DNA of 64,000 nucleotides, taken from positions 1,116,001 through 1,180,000 of the forward strand of contig CAVYHD010000033.1 of assembly GCA_963768075.1 (NCBI GenBank), written 5' to 3'. The notes beneath the pieces are model-generated. The model had not been told where the DNA came from. It was given only the letters and a program-made list of their open reading frames with translations, and searched no databases. Shown here in pieces: positions 37,311 to 45,247 of the stretch (positions are counted from its first letter, which is position 1; every line of letters begins with the position of its first letter). The DNA is from QHXW01 sp963768075. GTDB taxonomy: Bacteria; Acidobacteriota; Terriglobia; Bryobacterales; Bryobacteraceae. A program made the translations under genes and the position numbers.

Positions 37311-37825
37311 GACGGATAAACAAGACCGATCCTGCCGGCGGAGCAAAAGCCTTCCTGGCGGAGCAAATGCCGATGTTTTTACAAAAAACGTCCCGATGTC
37401 GGGATGGGCTAAGCTCGACACGGACGCCCGCTTGATAGACGTTCAAGCCTGCTCAAAACGCCCGATCAGGCGGAGCTTTGTTCAAGCGGCAACAGCTCGT
37501 CCGTGGAGGACGTCGGGTCGCAAAAGCACACGCCGTCAACCGTGCGCCCTCTTAATTTCGGGCATAACAACAAGAAAGGACCCCAAGCGGTGTCGTCCAC
37601 TTGGGGCCCCTAGATGATGCATCAATTCAGGCTTATGGCCGGGCGATGGGGGTGTCGGGGGATGGGGGCTCGCTCGGTCGGCCTGATACAGGGACCCTAG
37701 AAGCGCGAGCTCAATCGCTCCATTGCATATAGGTAGCAGGAACCAATACGTAGGTTTAGAGGCCGGTCGACGTCACCGGCAGCAATCGGCTTCCGAGTGC
37801 CACAAGCGCCCACGCCAACGTCGGC
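37311..37825. other. Non-coding stretch with one strong hairpin
   Basis: No convincing gene. A stem CCCCAAG-x-GG / CC-x-CTTGGGG lies at 37581-37606 around TGTCGT, followed by CCCCTAG and no T run. The surrounding DNA has AT-rich patches (TTTTTACAAAAAAC near 37376) unlike coding sequence. The hairpin could belong to a small RNA or a terminator for an unseen transcript. Confidence 0.35.
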
Positions 37826-37927
37826 TCATCTTTTCCCGGCAACATGCATTAAAGTTGACGCGATCAAAAAGCCGAGCGTGCCTCCGAGCATAAAGGCTAC
37901 GAGATGCGTGAAGATTGAAAAGGTCAT
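37826..37927 (-). CDS. 33-residue membrane protein
   Basis: A very short frame, MTFSIFTHLVAFMLGGTLGF then LIASTLMHVAGKR. It is one hydrophobic helix with a small-xxx-small pattern and a basic C-terminal end, the usual form of inner-membrane microproteins. GGAG lies about 10 bp upstream of the ATG. Longer open frames on either strand here are low-complexity or Arg-rich and less believable. Function unknown. Confidence 0.55.
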   Translation of the reverse strand: MTFSIFTHLVAFMLGGTLGFLIASTLMHVAGKR

Positions 37928-38011
37928 CGCCCGGGCTCCGGAGCAACCTCCGAAGACGGGCTCCACAACGTCGATTGCGCAAAGGGATGGTCAGTTCTAG
38001 CCGAACGAGGG

Positions 38012-38045
38012 AACAAGTATTGTTAGTTTAGGCCAAAAACTTGTT
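38012..38045. repeat. Stem AACAAGT...ACTTGTT
   Basis: Perfect 7-bp inverted arms separated by 20 AT-rich bases, in the gap between the 33-residue protein and the yidB-like gene. Role unknown. Confidence 0.25.
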
Positions 38046-38203
38046 ACGTCGTGTCGCGAGCTGCGCGCAGTGTAGCGGCGCCGGCCGCCCGGCGTCTGGT
38101 TAGTCTAAGGACCGCTTCGTTAGAAGGAAGGCGCGGCTGGCGTGCTGCGAATAGCGGACGCACCGGGGATTCGGCGCCAAAACCGTAGCCGTACCAAACT
38201 TTG

Positions 38204-38267
38204 GTATAATTTCGCCTATCGGTTCCGACCGGGAACCCTTCCCAACGTTCAGTAGAGCCTCTGGTCC
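38204..38267 (+). promoter_or_regulatory. Repeated leader element, copy B
   Basis: TTTGGTATAATTTCGCC gives a TATAAT box (38205-38210), then a perfect palindrome GGTTCC-GACCG-GGAACC (38221-38237), CGTTC (38246-38250), 12 bp and GGTCC (38263-38267). The palindrome shares TTCCGACCGGGAA with copy A. GTAT to GTTC is 42 bp. It is 177 bp before the yidB-like gene. Confidence 0.65.
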
Positions 38268-38444
38268 GGCGCGGTCCAAATGCCGCGGAAAATTGAGCCG
38301 GCCGCAAGATGCGGCGATCAGGCGAAGACCAAAGGTGAAGTCCACTGGTCCAAATTCGCGACTTCCTGACGATAGCGAGCGGCCGAGACTTTGCGCCACT
38401 GATCTCCCCAATCCAAGTCCACTAGTAATCGGTAGGAGACAAAC

Positions 38445-39020
38445 ATGCGACTACTCGACGTTCTCAACGGGATGCAAAATGGACCGCACGGGCAACGCAG
38501 TCCGAGCAGCAGCGGCAGCGGCGGCATGTCGCCCATCGCTATGGCGATCCTTGGTCTGCTCGCCTTTAAAGCGGTCAAGAGCTTCACTGGCGGCCCGACC
38601 TCAACACAGCCAGCCCGCCCCGGCGCGATGCCGGCAGGTGGCACCACCAACGCCGGCCTCCCGGGCGCCGACGGCGGGCTCGGCGATCTGCTCAAAGGCA
38701 AGTTAGGTGGCCTGCTCGCCGGCGGCGCCGCCGGGAGCGTTTTGAGCGGCGGCTTGAACGACCTGCTCAAGCAGTTTCAGCAGAGCGGGCATAGCGACAC
38801 GGCTGGCTCGTGGGTCGGCACCGGGCCCAACAAGGCGATATCGCCGAGCGATTTGGCCAGCGCCCTCGGAGCAGACAAGATCAGCGCGCTTGTGAGGCAA
38901 TCCGGCATGTCGCGCGATGATCTGCTTCAGGGTCTTAGCCAATATCTACCCCAGGCAGTCGACCAGCTGACGCCCGAAGGACGTCTGCCCACCGAACAGG
39001 AAGCTGCGCGCCTTCTCTGA
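38445..39020 (+). CDS. YidB-like DUF937 protein
   Basis: A 191-residue protein of the YidB/DUF937 family, of unknown function and often stress-induced. The N-terminal part is Gly/Ser-rich (SPSSSGSGGMSPIAMAILGL) with a hydrophobic stretch AIAMAILGLLAFKAV-like at about 30-45. The conserved half starts GSVLSGGLNDLLKQFQQSGH and has SWVGTGPNKAISPSDLASAL, LVRQSGMSRDDLLQGLSQYL and PQAVDQLTPEGRLPT, all family signatures. ATG at 38445 is preceded by TAGGAG. The copy B leader element lies upstream. Confidence 0.88.
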   Translation: MRLLDVLNGMQNGPHGQRSPSSSGSGGMSPIAMAILGLLAFKAVKSFTGGPTSTQPARPGAMPAGGTTNAGLPGADGGLGDLLKGKLGGLLAGGAAGSVLSGGLNDLLKQFQQSGHSDTAGSWVGTGPNKAISPSDLASALGADKISALVRQSGMSRDDLLQGLSQYLPQAVDQLTPEGRLPTEQEAARLL

Positions 39021-39142
39021 TCCGCGCTACGGCTTCCTGCGCCGGCGACAGCGGTCGCCACTCTGACGTTCCAGTACGGCCAACGCGGAGCCGTACGCAT
39101 GGACACTGCCGAGATGACTCGCCGCGACAGATAGGAACACCC

Positions 39143-39424
39143 ATGGGTATCCTTTGGATCATCCTCATCGGCTTTGTGGCGGGCATAATCGCACGATTGG
39201 TCTCGCAAGGCCCGAACAATCCCTCCGGCTTCATCCTCACCACTCTGCTCGGAATCGCGGGGGCATTTCTCGCCACCTGGATCGGTCAGCTGATTGGCTG
39301 GTACCGGCCCGATCAGGGCGCAGGCTTCATCGGCGCCATCGTCGGGGCCGTGATCGTCCTGTTCATCTGGAACCGGCTTGTCGCTGCGCGAGTAATCTCC
39401 GATCCCGGCGCTGGACCGCGCTAG
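39143..39424 (+). CDS. GlsB/YeaQ/YmgE-type stress membrane protein
   Basis: A 93-residue inner-membrane protein with three helices: GILWIILIGFVAGIIARLVS, NPSGFILTTLLGIAGAFLAT and GAGFIGAIVGAVIVLFIWNR. The G-F-I-x-T-x-L-L-G-I-x-G-A motif and final W-N-R are the family marks. These proteins are stress-induced in many bacteria; the biochemical role is not established. AGGAAC precedes the ATG. It follows the YidB-like gene by about 120 bp. Confidence 0.92.
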   Translation: MGILWIILIGFVAGIIARLVSQGPNNPSGFILTTLLGIAGAFLATWIGQLIGWYRPDQGAGFIGAIVGAVIVLFIWNRLVAARVISDPGAGPR

Positions 39425-39583
39425 GACGCGCGATCGTTGCGATGGCGGGTCGATGTACCGACGAATGAGAAACTAAAAGACCGTAGGGCGAACGGCACGG
39501 CTTTGTTCAACGTAGCAGCAATCACCGATAAGGCGGCTGCCGCAAATATTCGCGCCAATTCAGACATCATTCAGGAGGGAAAG

Positions 39584-39796
39584 GTGGCGAAGTCCAAACG
39601 AGGTCTTGACAAGCGCCACCGTGACAAGAGCGGACGGATAGAGCGTAAGCACGGCAATACGAAGGTGGCCGCCTTGCGCAAGGAATACGGCGAGGGCTTT
39701 GCCAAGGGCCGCCGCACAGATTTGATGCTGAAGACGCTGCTCAAGGAAACGGGTTGCGCATCATTGCACGACTACCTGAGGCATCATCATACATAA
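39584..39796 (+). CDS. Small basic protein with KHGNTKV motif
   Basis: A 70-residue soluble protein. The GTG at 39584 is preceded by AGGAGGG at ideal spacing, while the longer open frame starting at 39437 has no such site. The core DKSGRIERKHGNTKVAALRK and EYGEGFAKG resembles a short domain found in small rhizobial proteins (D-x-x-G-x-I-x-x-K-H-G-N-T), unknown in function. A second part, LMLKTLLKETGCASLHDYLR, is an added helix, and the protein ends in four His/Thr residues (RHHHT). Confidence 0.65.
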   Translation: MAKSKRGLDKRHRDKSGRIERKHGNTKVAALRKEYGEGFAKGRRTDLMLKTLLKETGCASLHDYLRHHHT

Positions 39797-40085
39797 CGGC
39801 ATCACCGCAGCAGCGGTGCAATGACGGTTGGCCGCGGCCGCGTGTTGGGAGCCTTTCGGCATCCGCGAACAATCCTTGCGGGACGATCCTTCCGGCCACT
39901 TTGCCGACCGGCGACTTTTGATTAAGGCCGCCGCCGACACACGCGACCCATTCTTCGTCGTCGTCTAAACGTTCCACCCAACACCCTATGATGTCGGAAC
40001 GGCTCACCGGAAAGTCCGGTTCGGGGCCGCCGGCGGACATGACGCGGTCAAATCGCGATGTCTGCTCATCCCCGTGATCGGGCAT
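39741..40085 (-). CDS. Doubtful small protein
   Basis: A 114-residue open frame overlapping the 3' end of the previous gene. The middle, SRSDIIGCWVERLDDDEEWV then ACVGGGLNQKSPVGK, reads like a real soluble protein; the C-terminal third is low in structure and antisense to the neighbour. The rest of the gap 39797-40355 shows no other candidate on either strand. Confidence 0.3.
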   Translation of the reverse strand: MPDHGDEQTSRFDRVMSAGGPEPDFPVSRSDIIGCWVERLDDDEEWVACVGGGLNQKSPVGKVAGRIVPQGLFADAERLPTRGRGQPSLHRCCGDAVMYDDASGSRAMMRNPFP

Positions 40086-40355
40086 CGATCCGCGGCTTTT
40101 TGCGCGTCTGCTTCAGGCCGGTCGTGTCGCTTCGAGCGTGCTCTGCGGCACTTTCGGTCTATCTCCTATACAGGACGTGTAGCGGCACCGCAGCGAACCG
40201 TCGCCGCGGGCGGGCGCGTCTACCGGATTCACGTTTGCGTCGTAAACCCGGCCCAAAAAGGGCGGGAACTCTTTGTTGCGTACGCAACTATGGCCGACTT
40301 TCGCCACATATGAAAAGCAAAATAAGAACTTCCCGGAAATGTTGTTAGGAGTTCT

Positions 40356-41045
40356 ATGATGCTGCGACGTTCTTTGTTTGCTCTAGTCGGTCTCGCCTTT
40401 GTCGGTACAAATGCCGGCGCTTCTCCACATTCCTATTCGCATCATTATCATCATTACGCCCGCGCCGCCGCCGCGACGATCCATCACACACATTTTTCGC
40501 CGCGCTACGCAGATGGCCGCGGCGAAGTGGTCGCGCATCCGGCCAACTGTCCGCGCACTCTGTTCTGCGGCTGCGGCGCCGCACACGAGCTGGGCCTTTC
40601 AGATCGCTCCTTGTGGCTAGTCAGGAGCTGGTACCAGTTTCCGCGCGCTGCCGCTGCTCCGGGCATGGCGGCGCTATGGGGCACGCGGCATGTGGCCGTT
40701 ATTCGCTCGGTGAACGGCGACGGCACCGCCTCCGTCTATGATGCGAACTCCGGCGGCGGCCTTACTCGCGTGCATCGCGTTTCGCTTGCCGGCCTAACAA
40801 TCGTAAATCCTCATGGCAGCGGCGGATCGGTACTCGCGTCACGCTCGCGGATGCCGCTCGACCAACCCCGTGTCGCCGCACGGGTCGCATATCGTCACGT
40901 GCGGGTCGCATATCGTCCTCGGTCGCTTACGCGGCACGCGGTCACGGGCAATTGGCCGGCCTATCGGCACGCTCGCCACTTCCACCAGCCCGAGCACACA
41001 TGGCGCGAAGCACGCGCCGAAATGTTCGTGAGCTTTGTGCACTAG
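40356..41045 (+). CDS. Exported CHAP-like protein
   Basis: A 229-residue exported protein. The signal MLRRSLFALVGLAFVGTNAG is followed by a His/Tyr-rich segment (SYSHHYHHYARA). The domain at about 60-150 reads RTLFCGCGAAHELGLSDRSL, WLVRSWYQF, MAALWGTRHVAVIRSVNGDG and VYDANSGGG. The order Cys, then H-V-A-V-I, then an Asp/Asn site fits the CHAP/NlpC-P60-like hydrolase family, which cuts peptidoglycan peptides; the Cys after the first Gly-like turn is the likely nucleophile. The tail is Arg/His-rich and low in complexity. No partner gene is adjacent. Confidence 0.6.
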   Translation: MMLRRSLFALVGLAFVGTNAGASPHSYSHHYHHYARAAAATIHHTHFSPRYADGRGEVVAHPANCPRTLFCGCGAAHELGLSDRSLWLVRSWYQFPRAAAAPGMAALWGTRHVAVIRSVNGDGTASVYDANSGGGLTRVHRVSLAGLTIVNPHGSGGSVLASRSRMPLDQPRVAARVAYRHVRVAYRPRSLTRHAVTGNWPAYRHARHFHQPEHTWREARAEMFVSFVH

Positions 41046-41178
41046 CCCGGTAGCGGCGGTCGCGAACCGGCGGCTTCCGCTGTTGGTGGCCCGGTGGATT
41101 CTTAGAAGAGTCCACCGGGCAAAGGTGCGAAGCACGGTGTGACGATGCAAAAAGTCACCTGCTCGCAGGCGCTTGCGC

Positions 41179-41523
41179 TTATCCGCGGTTTCGAAGGGGC
41201 GGCGGCGGCGCCATTAGGGCGCGCTGCCAGACCGTTCCGTGATCGAACTGAAGCGTGAAGCCGTCGGCAGAATAGATTGCGCCTTCGTTGGCTCTGTCGA
41301 CCCAGATATGACCGGGATAGTCGATCCAAGCTCTCGATGGCAGTCCCACCTCGTTCACGAGGTTGAGTTCCCAGCCATATTGTGTGATGTAGGCAAAACC
41401 GCCTTGCGGGCCTGGACATAGCGCCACACATTGCCATTGACCGCTCAAATTGATGCCCTGCGCCGATGCGCTGGACGTCACCAAACCTGCCGAGAGCGCA
41501 ATCGCGGTTAGCACTACTTTCAT
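41179..41523 (-). CDS. Small exported protein, unknown
   Basis: A 114-residue protein with a signal peptide, MKVVLTAIALSAGLVTSSAS, cut after ASA. The mature part GINLSGQWQCVALCPGPQGG, YITQYGWELNLVNEVGLPSR and GHIWVDRANEGAIYSADGFT looks like a small lipocalin-like or beta-sandwich protein: G-x-W near the start, two close Cys and a final R. I remember similar small exported proteins in Bradyrhizobium without a function. The ATG at 41523 is preceded by GGAG. Confidence 0.7.
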   Translation of the reverse strand: MKVVLTAIALSAGLVTSSASAQGINLSGQWQCVALCPGPQGGFAYITQYGWELNLVNEVGLPSRAWIDYPGHIWVDRANEGAIYSADGFTLQFDHGTVWQRALMAPPPPLRNRG

Positions 41524-41939
41524 GACTTTTCTCCTCCGCAACTCTACGCGGTTGTTGTGCCTGCCGGCTAACAGCAGCATTGGCGCGCGCTCTGCTGCGT
41601 TGGCATCTTACGGTGAAGTCAGCCGCGCGTCGCGCATGGCCGCTTAACACTGAACCGGCAATTGAACTCGCTCGGCATTCGGTTTGCAAGTCGCCACCGA
41701 TGGCAGACTAAATCAATTCACTCCATCGCGGGTGGGTATCAGTGCAATGTCGAAAAAGGTAAGAAAACAATACCGAGGTTTATGGCGGGTTGACCGCTCT
41801 TCAGAAAACGACAGATTGCGCGCCGGTTGCTGATCCATCACTCGCCATCCGCGCAGCGGCCGGGCAATTCAACCCAAAAGACCGGCAAGGCCGCCCTCGT
41901 GCGCGCCCGCCGCGCGCGAGGTCGCCACCCTATACCTTC

Positions 41940-42003
41940 GTATCGGTTCTCTGATTTCTTCCGATATCGCGCCCCTACCTAGGTTCAGTAGAGCGATTGA
42001 TCT
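41940..42003 (+). promoter_or_regulatory. Repeated leader element, copy C
   Basis: CTTCGTATCGGTTC (GTAT at 41940), CTTCCGATATCGCG without the full palindrome, then GGTTCAGTAGAGC (GGTTC 41982-41986), 12 bp spacer, GATCT (41999-42003). GTAT to GGTTC is 42 bp, as in A and B, and TTCAGTAGAGC is identical to copy B. It is 96 bp before the small membrane protein at 42100. Confidence 0.55.
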
Positions 42004-42099
42004 GATCTTAATTAGTCTGCCCCTCGGGTCCGCTGGCCGGCGTGTAGGTCATTTGGCGCCGTAAGACCCCTAGCCCGGCCAAAAGGAGGGGAGAAGACC

Positions 42100-42291
42100 A
42101 TGAATCACTCGATGCAAAGCGTCGACGGCAAGACCCACTTTAAGATTGTCGTCGTTGGCCTGTTATGTGCGACCTTGGTCGCGATGATCGGCGCATTCGC
42201 GCATGTCAGCGACATCGATCTTGGCACCGCGCCGCTGGTCAAGGCCAGCCATTCTACGACCCTGAGCGGGCGGTTACCCGCCATTCGATAA
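42100..42291 (+). CDS. Small membrane protein, paralogue of the one at 33563
   Basis: A 63-residue single-pass protein, MNHSMQSVDGKTHFKIVVVG then LLCATLVAMIGAFAHVSDID, with a polar end LVKASHSTTLSGRLPAIR. It shares the start MNHSM, the D-x-x-T-H-x-K-I-V-V-V stretch and a late KAS with the protein at 33563. AGGAGGGGAG lies before the ATG. Both genes follow a copy of the leader element, which supports a duplicated transcription unit. Confidence 0.7.
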   Translation: MNHSMQSVDGKTHFKIVVVGLLCATLVAMIGAFAHVSDIDLGTAPLVKASHSTTLSGRLPAIR

Positions 42292-42376
42292 CGTCCACAC
42301 CACTCCCGCGGTTGGAACAGGCGATTAAAGCGCCAAAGGAAGAAGCTGGCGTTTGTTATGTAGGAGGGCACGCGTC

Positions 42377-42493
42377 ATGCTGGCGCGAATCAAGCGACGT
42401 CTGAGCAATCACGCCCCGCACTATGACCCCATCGAGTTTCTGATGCTTGCAGCCGGTGTCGTGTTCATCGTTTTCATCGCATTTGAGCTCTGA
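42377..42493 (+). CDS. 38-residue membrane protein
   Basis: MLARIKRRLSNHAPHYDPIE then FLMLAAGVVFIVFIAFEL: a basic amphipathic start, a D-P-(I/V)-E-F-L-M-L motif and one helix ending in F-E-L. AGGAGGG lies 9 bp before the ATG. I remember tiny rhizobial proteins with the same DPVEFLML pattern. It is 85 bp after the 42100 gene and probably shares its transcript. Confidence 0.65.
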   Translation: MLARIKRRLSNHAPHYDPIEFLMLAAGVVFIVFIAFEL

Positions 42494-42695
42494 CGTTGGG
42501 CGAACGAGCCGCGCTCATCGGCGACAAGCTGCCGAATAGTGTTGGTCGCTCCGTTCAGATTTCTGTGGTCTGCGCCCGGGACCTTGGCGCAAATGAACGC
42601 CAACTCTGCTACAATGATGGACGATCGGCGGCATCCTCGGGATTCCCATAGGCGACGGAAGCGCGAGTGCGCCCGACCCGCTGGATCCGCGCACA

Positions 42696-43223
42696 GTGAA
42701 ACTGGGCACCGCGAGGGGCGTGGTGGAAAAAATCTGGCAATGGTTTGCGGAGATTGTTGCGGCCTTGAGCAAGGTGACCCAGCATTTTTCGCGACCTGGG
42801 CATGTCACGTCGAATATCACGGCTGAAAGTCCGACCGAACGCGCTGCGGTGAAAACCGGAGCCATCGCCGTCGAGCATAGCGTTGCCGAATCGCCTGCAA
42901 CAACTTTTTACACTGGCCCCGCCGCCGCCAATTCGAAGATCGGCCAGGGCGCTCAGGTTAACGGCGCAGCTATCTTCCCCGACGATCAGGAAATTCAACG
43001 CCGACGCGATTTGGTTAGAACACTGTTTAACGACTTCTGGAGCGCATCGGACAATAAGCCGGCCTCTTTCGCAGATCGCCTAGACCAAGCCGAGACCTAT
43101 CTTAACGAGCGGCTGACCGCGAGCGGCGAGGTTTGGCGGCTCGACGGCAAGACACGGGCAATGCTCGGGTTGCCTCCTCGATCAAATTTGCCGAATGAGG
43201 CAAAGCGCGCATCGGGCCACTGA
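42696..43223 (+). CDS. Unknown protein with conserved C-terminal half
   Basis: A 175-residue open frame with a GTG start at 42696; the true start may be further downstream. The N-terminal part (VVEKIWQWFAEIVAALSKVT) and a Ser/Thr/Ala-rich linker are weakly structured. The C-terminal half, DDQEIQRRRDLVRTLFNDFW, ASFADRLDQAETYLNERLTA and VWRLDGKTRAMLGLPPRSN, is clearly protein-like and helical. No family recognised and no membrane segment. Confidence 0.55.
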   Translation: MKLGTARGVVEKIWQWFAEIVAALSKVTQHFSRPGHVTSNITAESPTERAAVKTGAIAVEHSVAESPATTFYTGPAAANSKIGQGAQVNGAAIFPDDQEIQRRRDLVRTLFNDFWSASDNKPASFADRLDQAETYLNERLTASGEVWRLDGKTRAMLGLPPRSNLPNEAKRASGH

Positions 43224-43522
43224 GCCGCCGCGTCAGCCAATATGGGTAGCAGCGTCAGGTAGAGGACTGGGCGTGAACTCATAAACACGCGGCCATTGTC
43301 TGCTTTCGGGTAACGCGGGCATCGCACGGAGTTTTCGCCATGTCCGCCTTTGATCCGCAACGGCATCGATGTGTTCGCGACTGGCGATCGGACGGTCAAG
43401 ACGATCGTCCGGGGCGAAGAAAAGCCCGCTCCTCATCTTTGAAGATCGATGGCTTGAGCTTTCCATCGAGGTCAGAAAATCAACCGCACTGACGCCTGCA
43501 TTCTGCTAACGTCCTCAGGGGT

Positions 43523-43558
43523 GCTTTCCGAAGAGGAAGGCATTCCGATGTGGAAAGC
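43523..43558 (+). promoter_or_regulatory. Nested inverted repeat before the DUF1097 gene, similar to the leader element
   Basis: GCTTTCC (43523-43529) pairs with GGAAAGC (43552-43558), and GGAA-GGCA-TTCC is nested inside. The string TTTCCGA-x2-x-GGAAGGC-x-TTCC resembles the same part of leader copy A, but GTAT and GGTTC/GGTCC blocks are not found. It lies about 40 bp before the DUF1097 gene. Confidence 0.35.
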
Positions 43559-43596
43559 GTGCTCGTAAGACAGCAATTCAACCGGGGAGAACGACC

Positions 43597-44112
43597 ATGT
43601 CTGAATTACTTGCGCTGTCAGTGAGTGTCGCCGTACTCGGCGGCATCTGGGCATTTATCGCGCTCGGCCCTTTGGCCGCCTTCGCTCTTGTTTGGGTCGG
43701 GTTCATCGCGGCAGGCTGCTTCTTTGCTGCGGGTGGCGATATCAAGGCGCTCACTAAGACGATCGCCGGCATGATCTATGGTGCCGTGATCGCCTGGATT
43801 GCGCTTTTTATCATCGCCAAAGTTCCGGTGCCGGCATTAGGGACGGTTTGGCCGGCGATCGTCGTCGGGGTTACGGTCTTCTTTCTCGTTATCGTCGCCT
43901 CTGTCGATCTGCTCTCCTGCGTCCCGGCCAATGTCTTCGGCTACGCGGCGCTGGTCGGCTACACGTTGTCGGCGGGCAAGTTGGATGCGCTGACCGCCGC
44001 GGACAATTCCAATCCGCTGGTCCTCATCATCGTCTCCTCCGTATTGGGCGGTGTGCTCGGCTACCTCATGGGCCAATTGGCTGGTGTGCTGAAGGGCAAG
44101 GTGGCCAAATAG
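43597..44112 (+). CDS. DUF1097 membrane protein
   Basis: A 171-residue integral membrane protein of the DUF1097 family, unknown in function. Five to six helices: LLALSVSVAVLGGIWAFIAL, FALVWVGFIAAGCFFAAGGD, KTIAGMIYGAVIAWIALFII, WPAIVVGVTVFFLVIVASVD, and VLIIVSSVLGGVLGYLMGQL. The GCFFAAGGD turn and the CVPANVFGYAA stretch are family marks. Good stop, followed by a hairpin. It stands alone. Confidence 0.88.
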   Translation: MSELLALSVSVAVLGGIWAFIALGPLAAFALVWVGFIAAGCFFAAGGDIKALTKTIAGMIYGAVIAWIALFIIAKVPVPALGTVWPAIVVGVTVFFLVIVASVDLLSCVPANVFGYAALVGYTLSAGKLDALTAADNSNPLVLIIVSSVLGGVLGYLMGQLAGVLKGKVAK

Positions 44113-44137
44113 CCTACTGATCTGCCCGCGATGCTGC

Positions 44138-44169
44138 CTGCACCGATTTTCTCGGGAAGATCGGTGCAG
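44138..44169. terminator. Hairpin after the DUF1097 gene
   Basis: CTGCACCGAT and ATCGGTGCAG form a perfect 10-bp stem with a 12-base loop, 26 bp after the stop codon. No T run. It can serve both this gene and the convergent gene at 44220. Confidence 0.6.
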
Positions 44170-44219
44170 CAATCTGAGCTCCGCCGCGATCGTTTGTGGG
44201 CTCGGTTAGCCGTCACGAT

Positions 44220-44429
44220 TTAATGGCGCCACGCGAGCCAGCCCACGAAGAGGCAGCCGCCGAATAGGATGGCGCCGATCGCAATCCAGTTGAGCACAAG
44301 CAGCCACAGCGGCATCGCCTGCACCTTGACTTGTTGTAGCAACGCCTGATCTTGCTCGCGTCGCACCGCAGCCGCGAAATCAAGACGGCGGACCTGTTCG
44401 ATGAGATCAGGTTGTATGTGCTTGCTCAT
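44220..44429 (-). CDS. Small membrane protein, unknown
   Basis: A 69-residue protein, MSKHIQPDLIEQVRRLDFAA then AVRREQDQALLQQVKVQAMP, followed by one helix LWLLVLNWIAIGAILFGGCL and FVGWLAWRH. The helical, charged N-terminal half and C-terminal anchor suggest a tail-anchored protein. The ATG at 44429 has GAAGG before it; the longer frame reaching 44561 overlaps the next gene. Function unknown. Confidence 0.6.
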   Translation of the reverse strand: MSKHIQPDLIEQVRRLDFAAAVRREQDQALLQQVKVQAMPLWLLVLNWIAIGAILFGGCLFVGWLAWRH

Positions 44430-44440
44430 CGCCTTCAGGG

Positions 44441-44668
44441 TTACTTCCAATGGAACTCCGGCAGTCGGGTGAGCGACCCATCTCGCCCGATCGATGGGAA
44501 TGGAGGCCATTCTCGCGCGGAGTCGCTTAGTCGGCCAAGCGTGTCGGACCACACTGCCCACAAATCAGCCAACCGTCGCCAAGCCTTTTGTCCATCGTGG
44601 TTAGACGAACGTTCCGCCGCGATCAGACACTCGGCAGCCCTGTTTTTGCACTGGGCTACACTCATCAT
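44441..44668 (-). CDS. Small helical protein, unknown
   Basis: A 75-residue protein beginning MMSVAQCKNRAAECLIAAER, then KAWRRLADLWAVWSDTLGRL. The A-A-E-C-L...W-R-R-L-A-D-L-W pattern belongs to a small helical family seen often in Bradyrhizobium (about 70-90 residues, unknown function). A GGGGGG run precedes the double ATG. It ends 11 bp before the small membrane protein gene at 44429, so the two form an operon. Confidence 0.6.
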   Translation of the reverse strand: MMSVAQCKNRAAECLIAAERSSNHDGQKAWRRLADLWAVWSDTLGRLSDSAREWPPFPSIGRDGSLTRLPEFHWK

Positions 44669-44879
44669 TGTCGCACCCCCCAAAAAGCTACAGACCCGAA
44701 ATAGCTTTACTCCTACGCTTTGGGAGACCAAGTCGATTGTGGGTGCTTGGTTTGGAGTGCCGAAGTTATGCCCGTTGTGCACAGCATGCTCGTGCTTTCG
44801 CGCTGCCACGCGTTACTTGCCCGTTGCATCGCTGGCAAACTCAAGTCTCATGATTTGTACCAAAGAACGAGGGAACAAC

Positions 44880-45107
44880 GTGCCATTTCTCGATAGGCGT
44901 GCGTGTATTCCCGTGATTGGCGTCTTGTTGTCAATTTCCACTTCGTCACTACTTGCCGCGCAGCCGCCAAGAAACGGATGCCGAGCCGTCTCCAAGATCG
45001 AATACAACAGCGCCAAAAACCAATACCTGTTGATCAGCAGGTTCCGTAGGTACGTCCGAACAGGGCACTTTTGGCGGCACTATTACTGGCAGTGTCCCTT
45101 ACAGTGA
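44880..45107 (+). CDS. Small exported protein with YxxxxxQYLLISR motif
   Basis: A 75-residue protein from the GTG at 44880 (GAGGG upstream; an ATG at 44850 is the alternative). A hydrophobic signal, ACIPVIGVLLSISTSSLLAA, precedes NGCRAVSKIEYNSAKNQYLL and YVRTGHFWRHYYWQCPLQ. The pair of Cys near the ends of the mature part and the R-T-G-x-F-W-R-x-x-Y-W core are typical of a small exported family of rhizobia with unknown function. Confidence 0.6.
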   Translation: MPFLDRRACIPVIGVLLSISTSSLLAAQPPRNGCRAVSKIEYNSAKNQYLLISRFRRYVRTGHFWRHYYWQCPLQ

Positions 45108-45247
45108 GGAGAGCAGCGAGCGGCTAACCGCGGACGCGAGGAGAGTGCCGTCATCCCCGTGACAGCGAATGATCGCTGCGCATCGCCGGGTGTAGCGGAC
45201 CTAAATCGGCTCTCAGGAGTTACCGAACGAGAGGCATAGGAGGCCGC

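Noticed and set aside
37581..37606. An intrinsic terminator
   Set aside because: The stem is good but no T run follows in either direction, and no gene ends next to it; kept only as a hairpin of unknown role.
38232..38253. An EcfG-type general stress promoter (GGAAC-N16/17-CGTT) in leader copy B
   Set aside because: GGAAC is present but CGTT follows after only 9 bases, which is not the EcfG spacing, and the other copies do not keep GGAAC.
44352..45107. One 251-residue protein
   Set aside because: The first two thirds are antisense to two convincing small genes and are low in structure. Only the part from 44880, with a ribosome-binding site and signal peptide, looks real.
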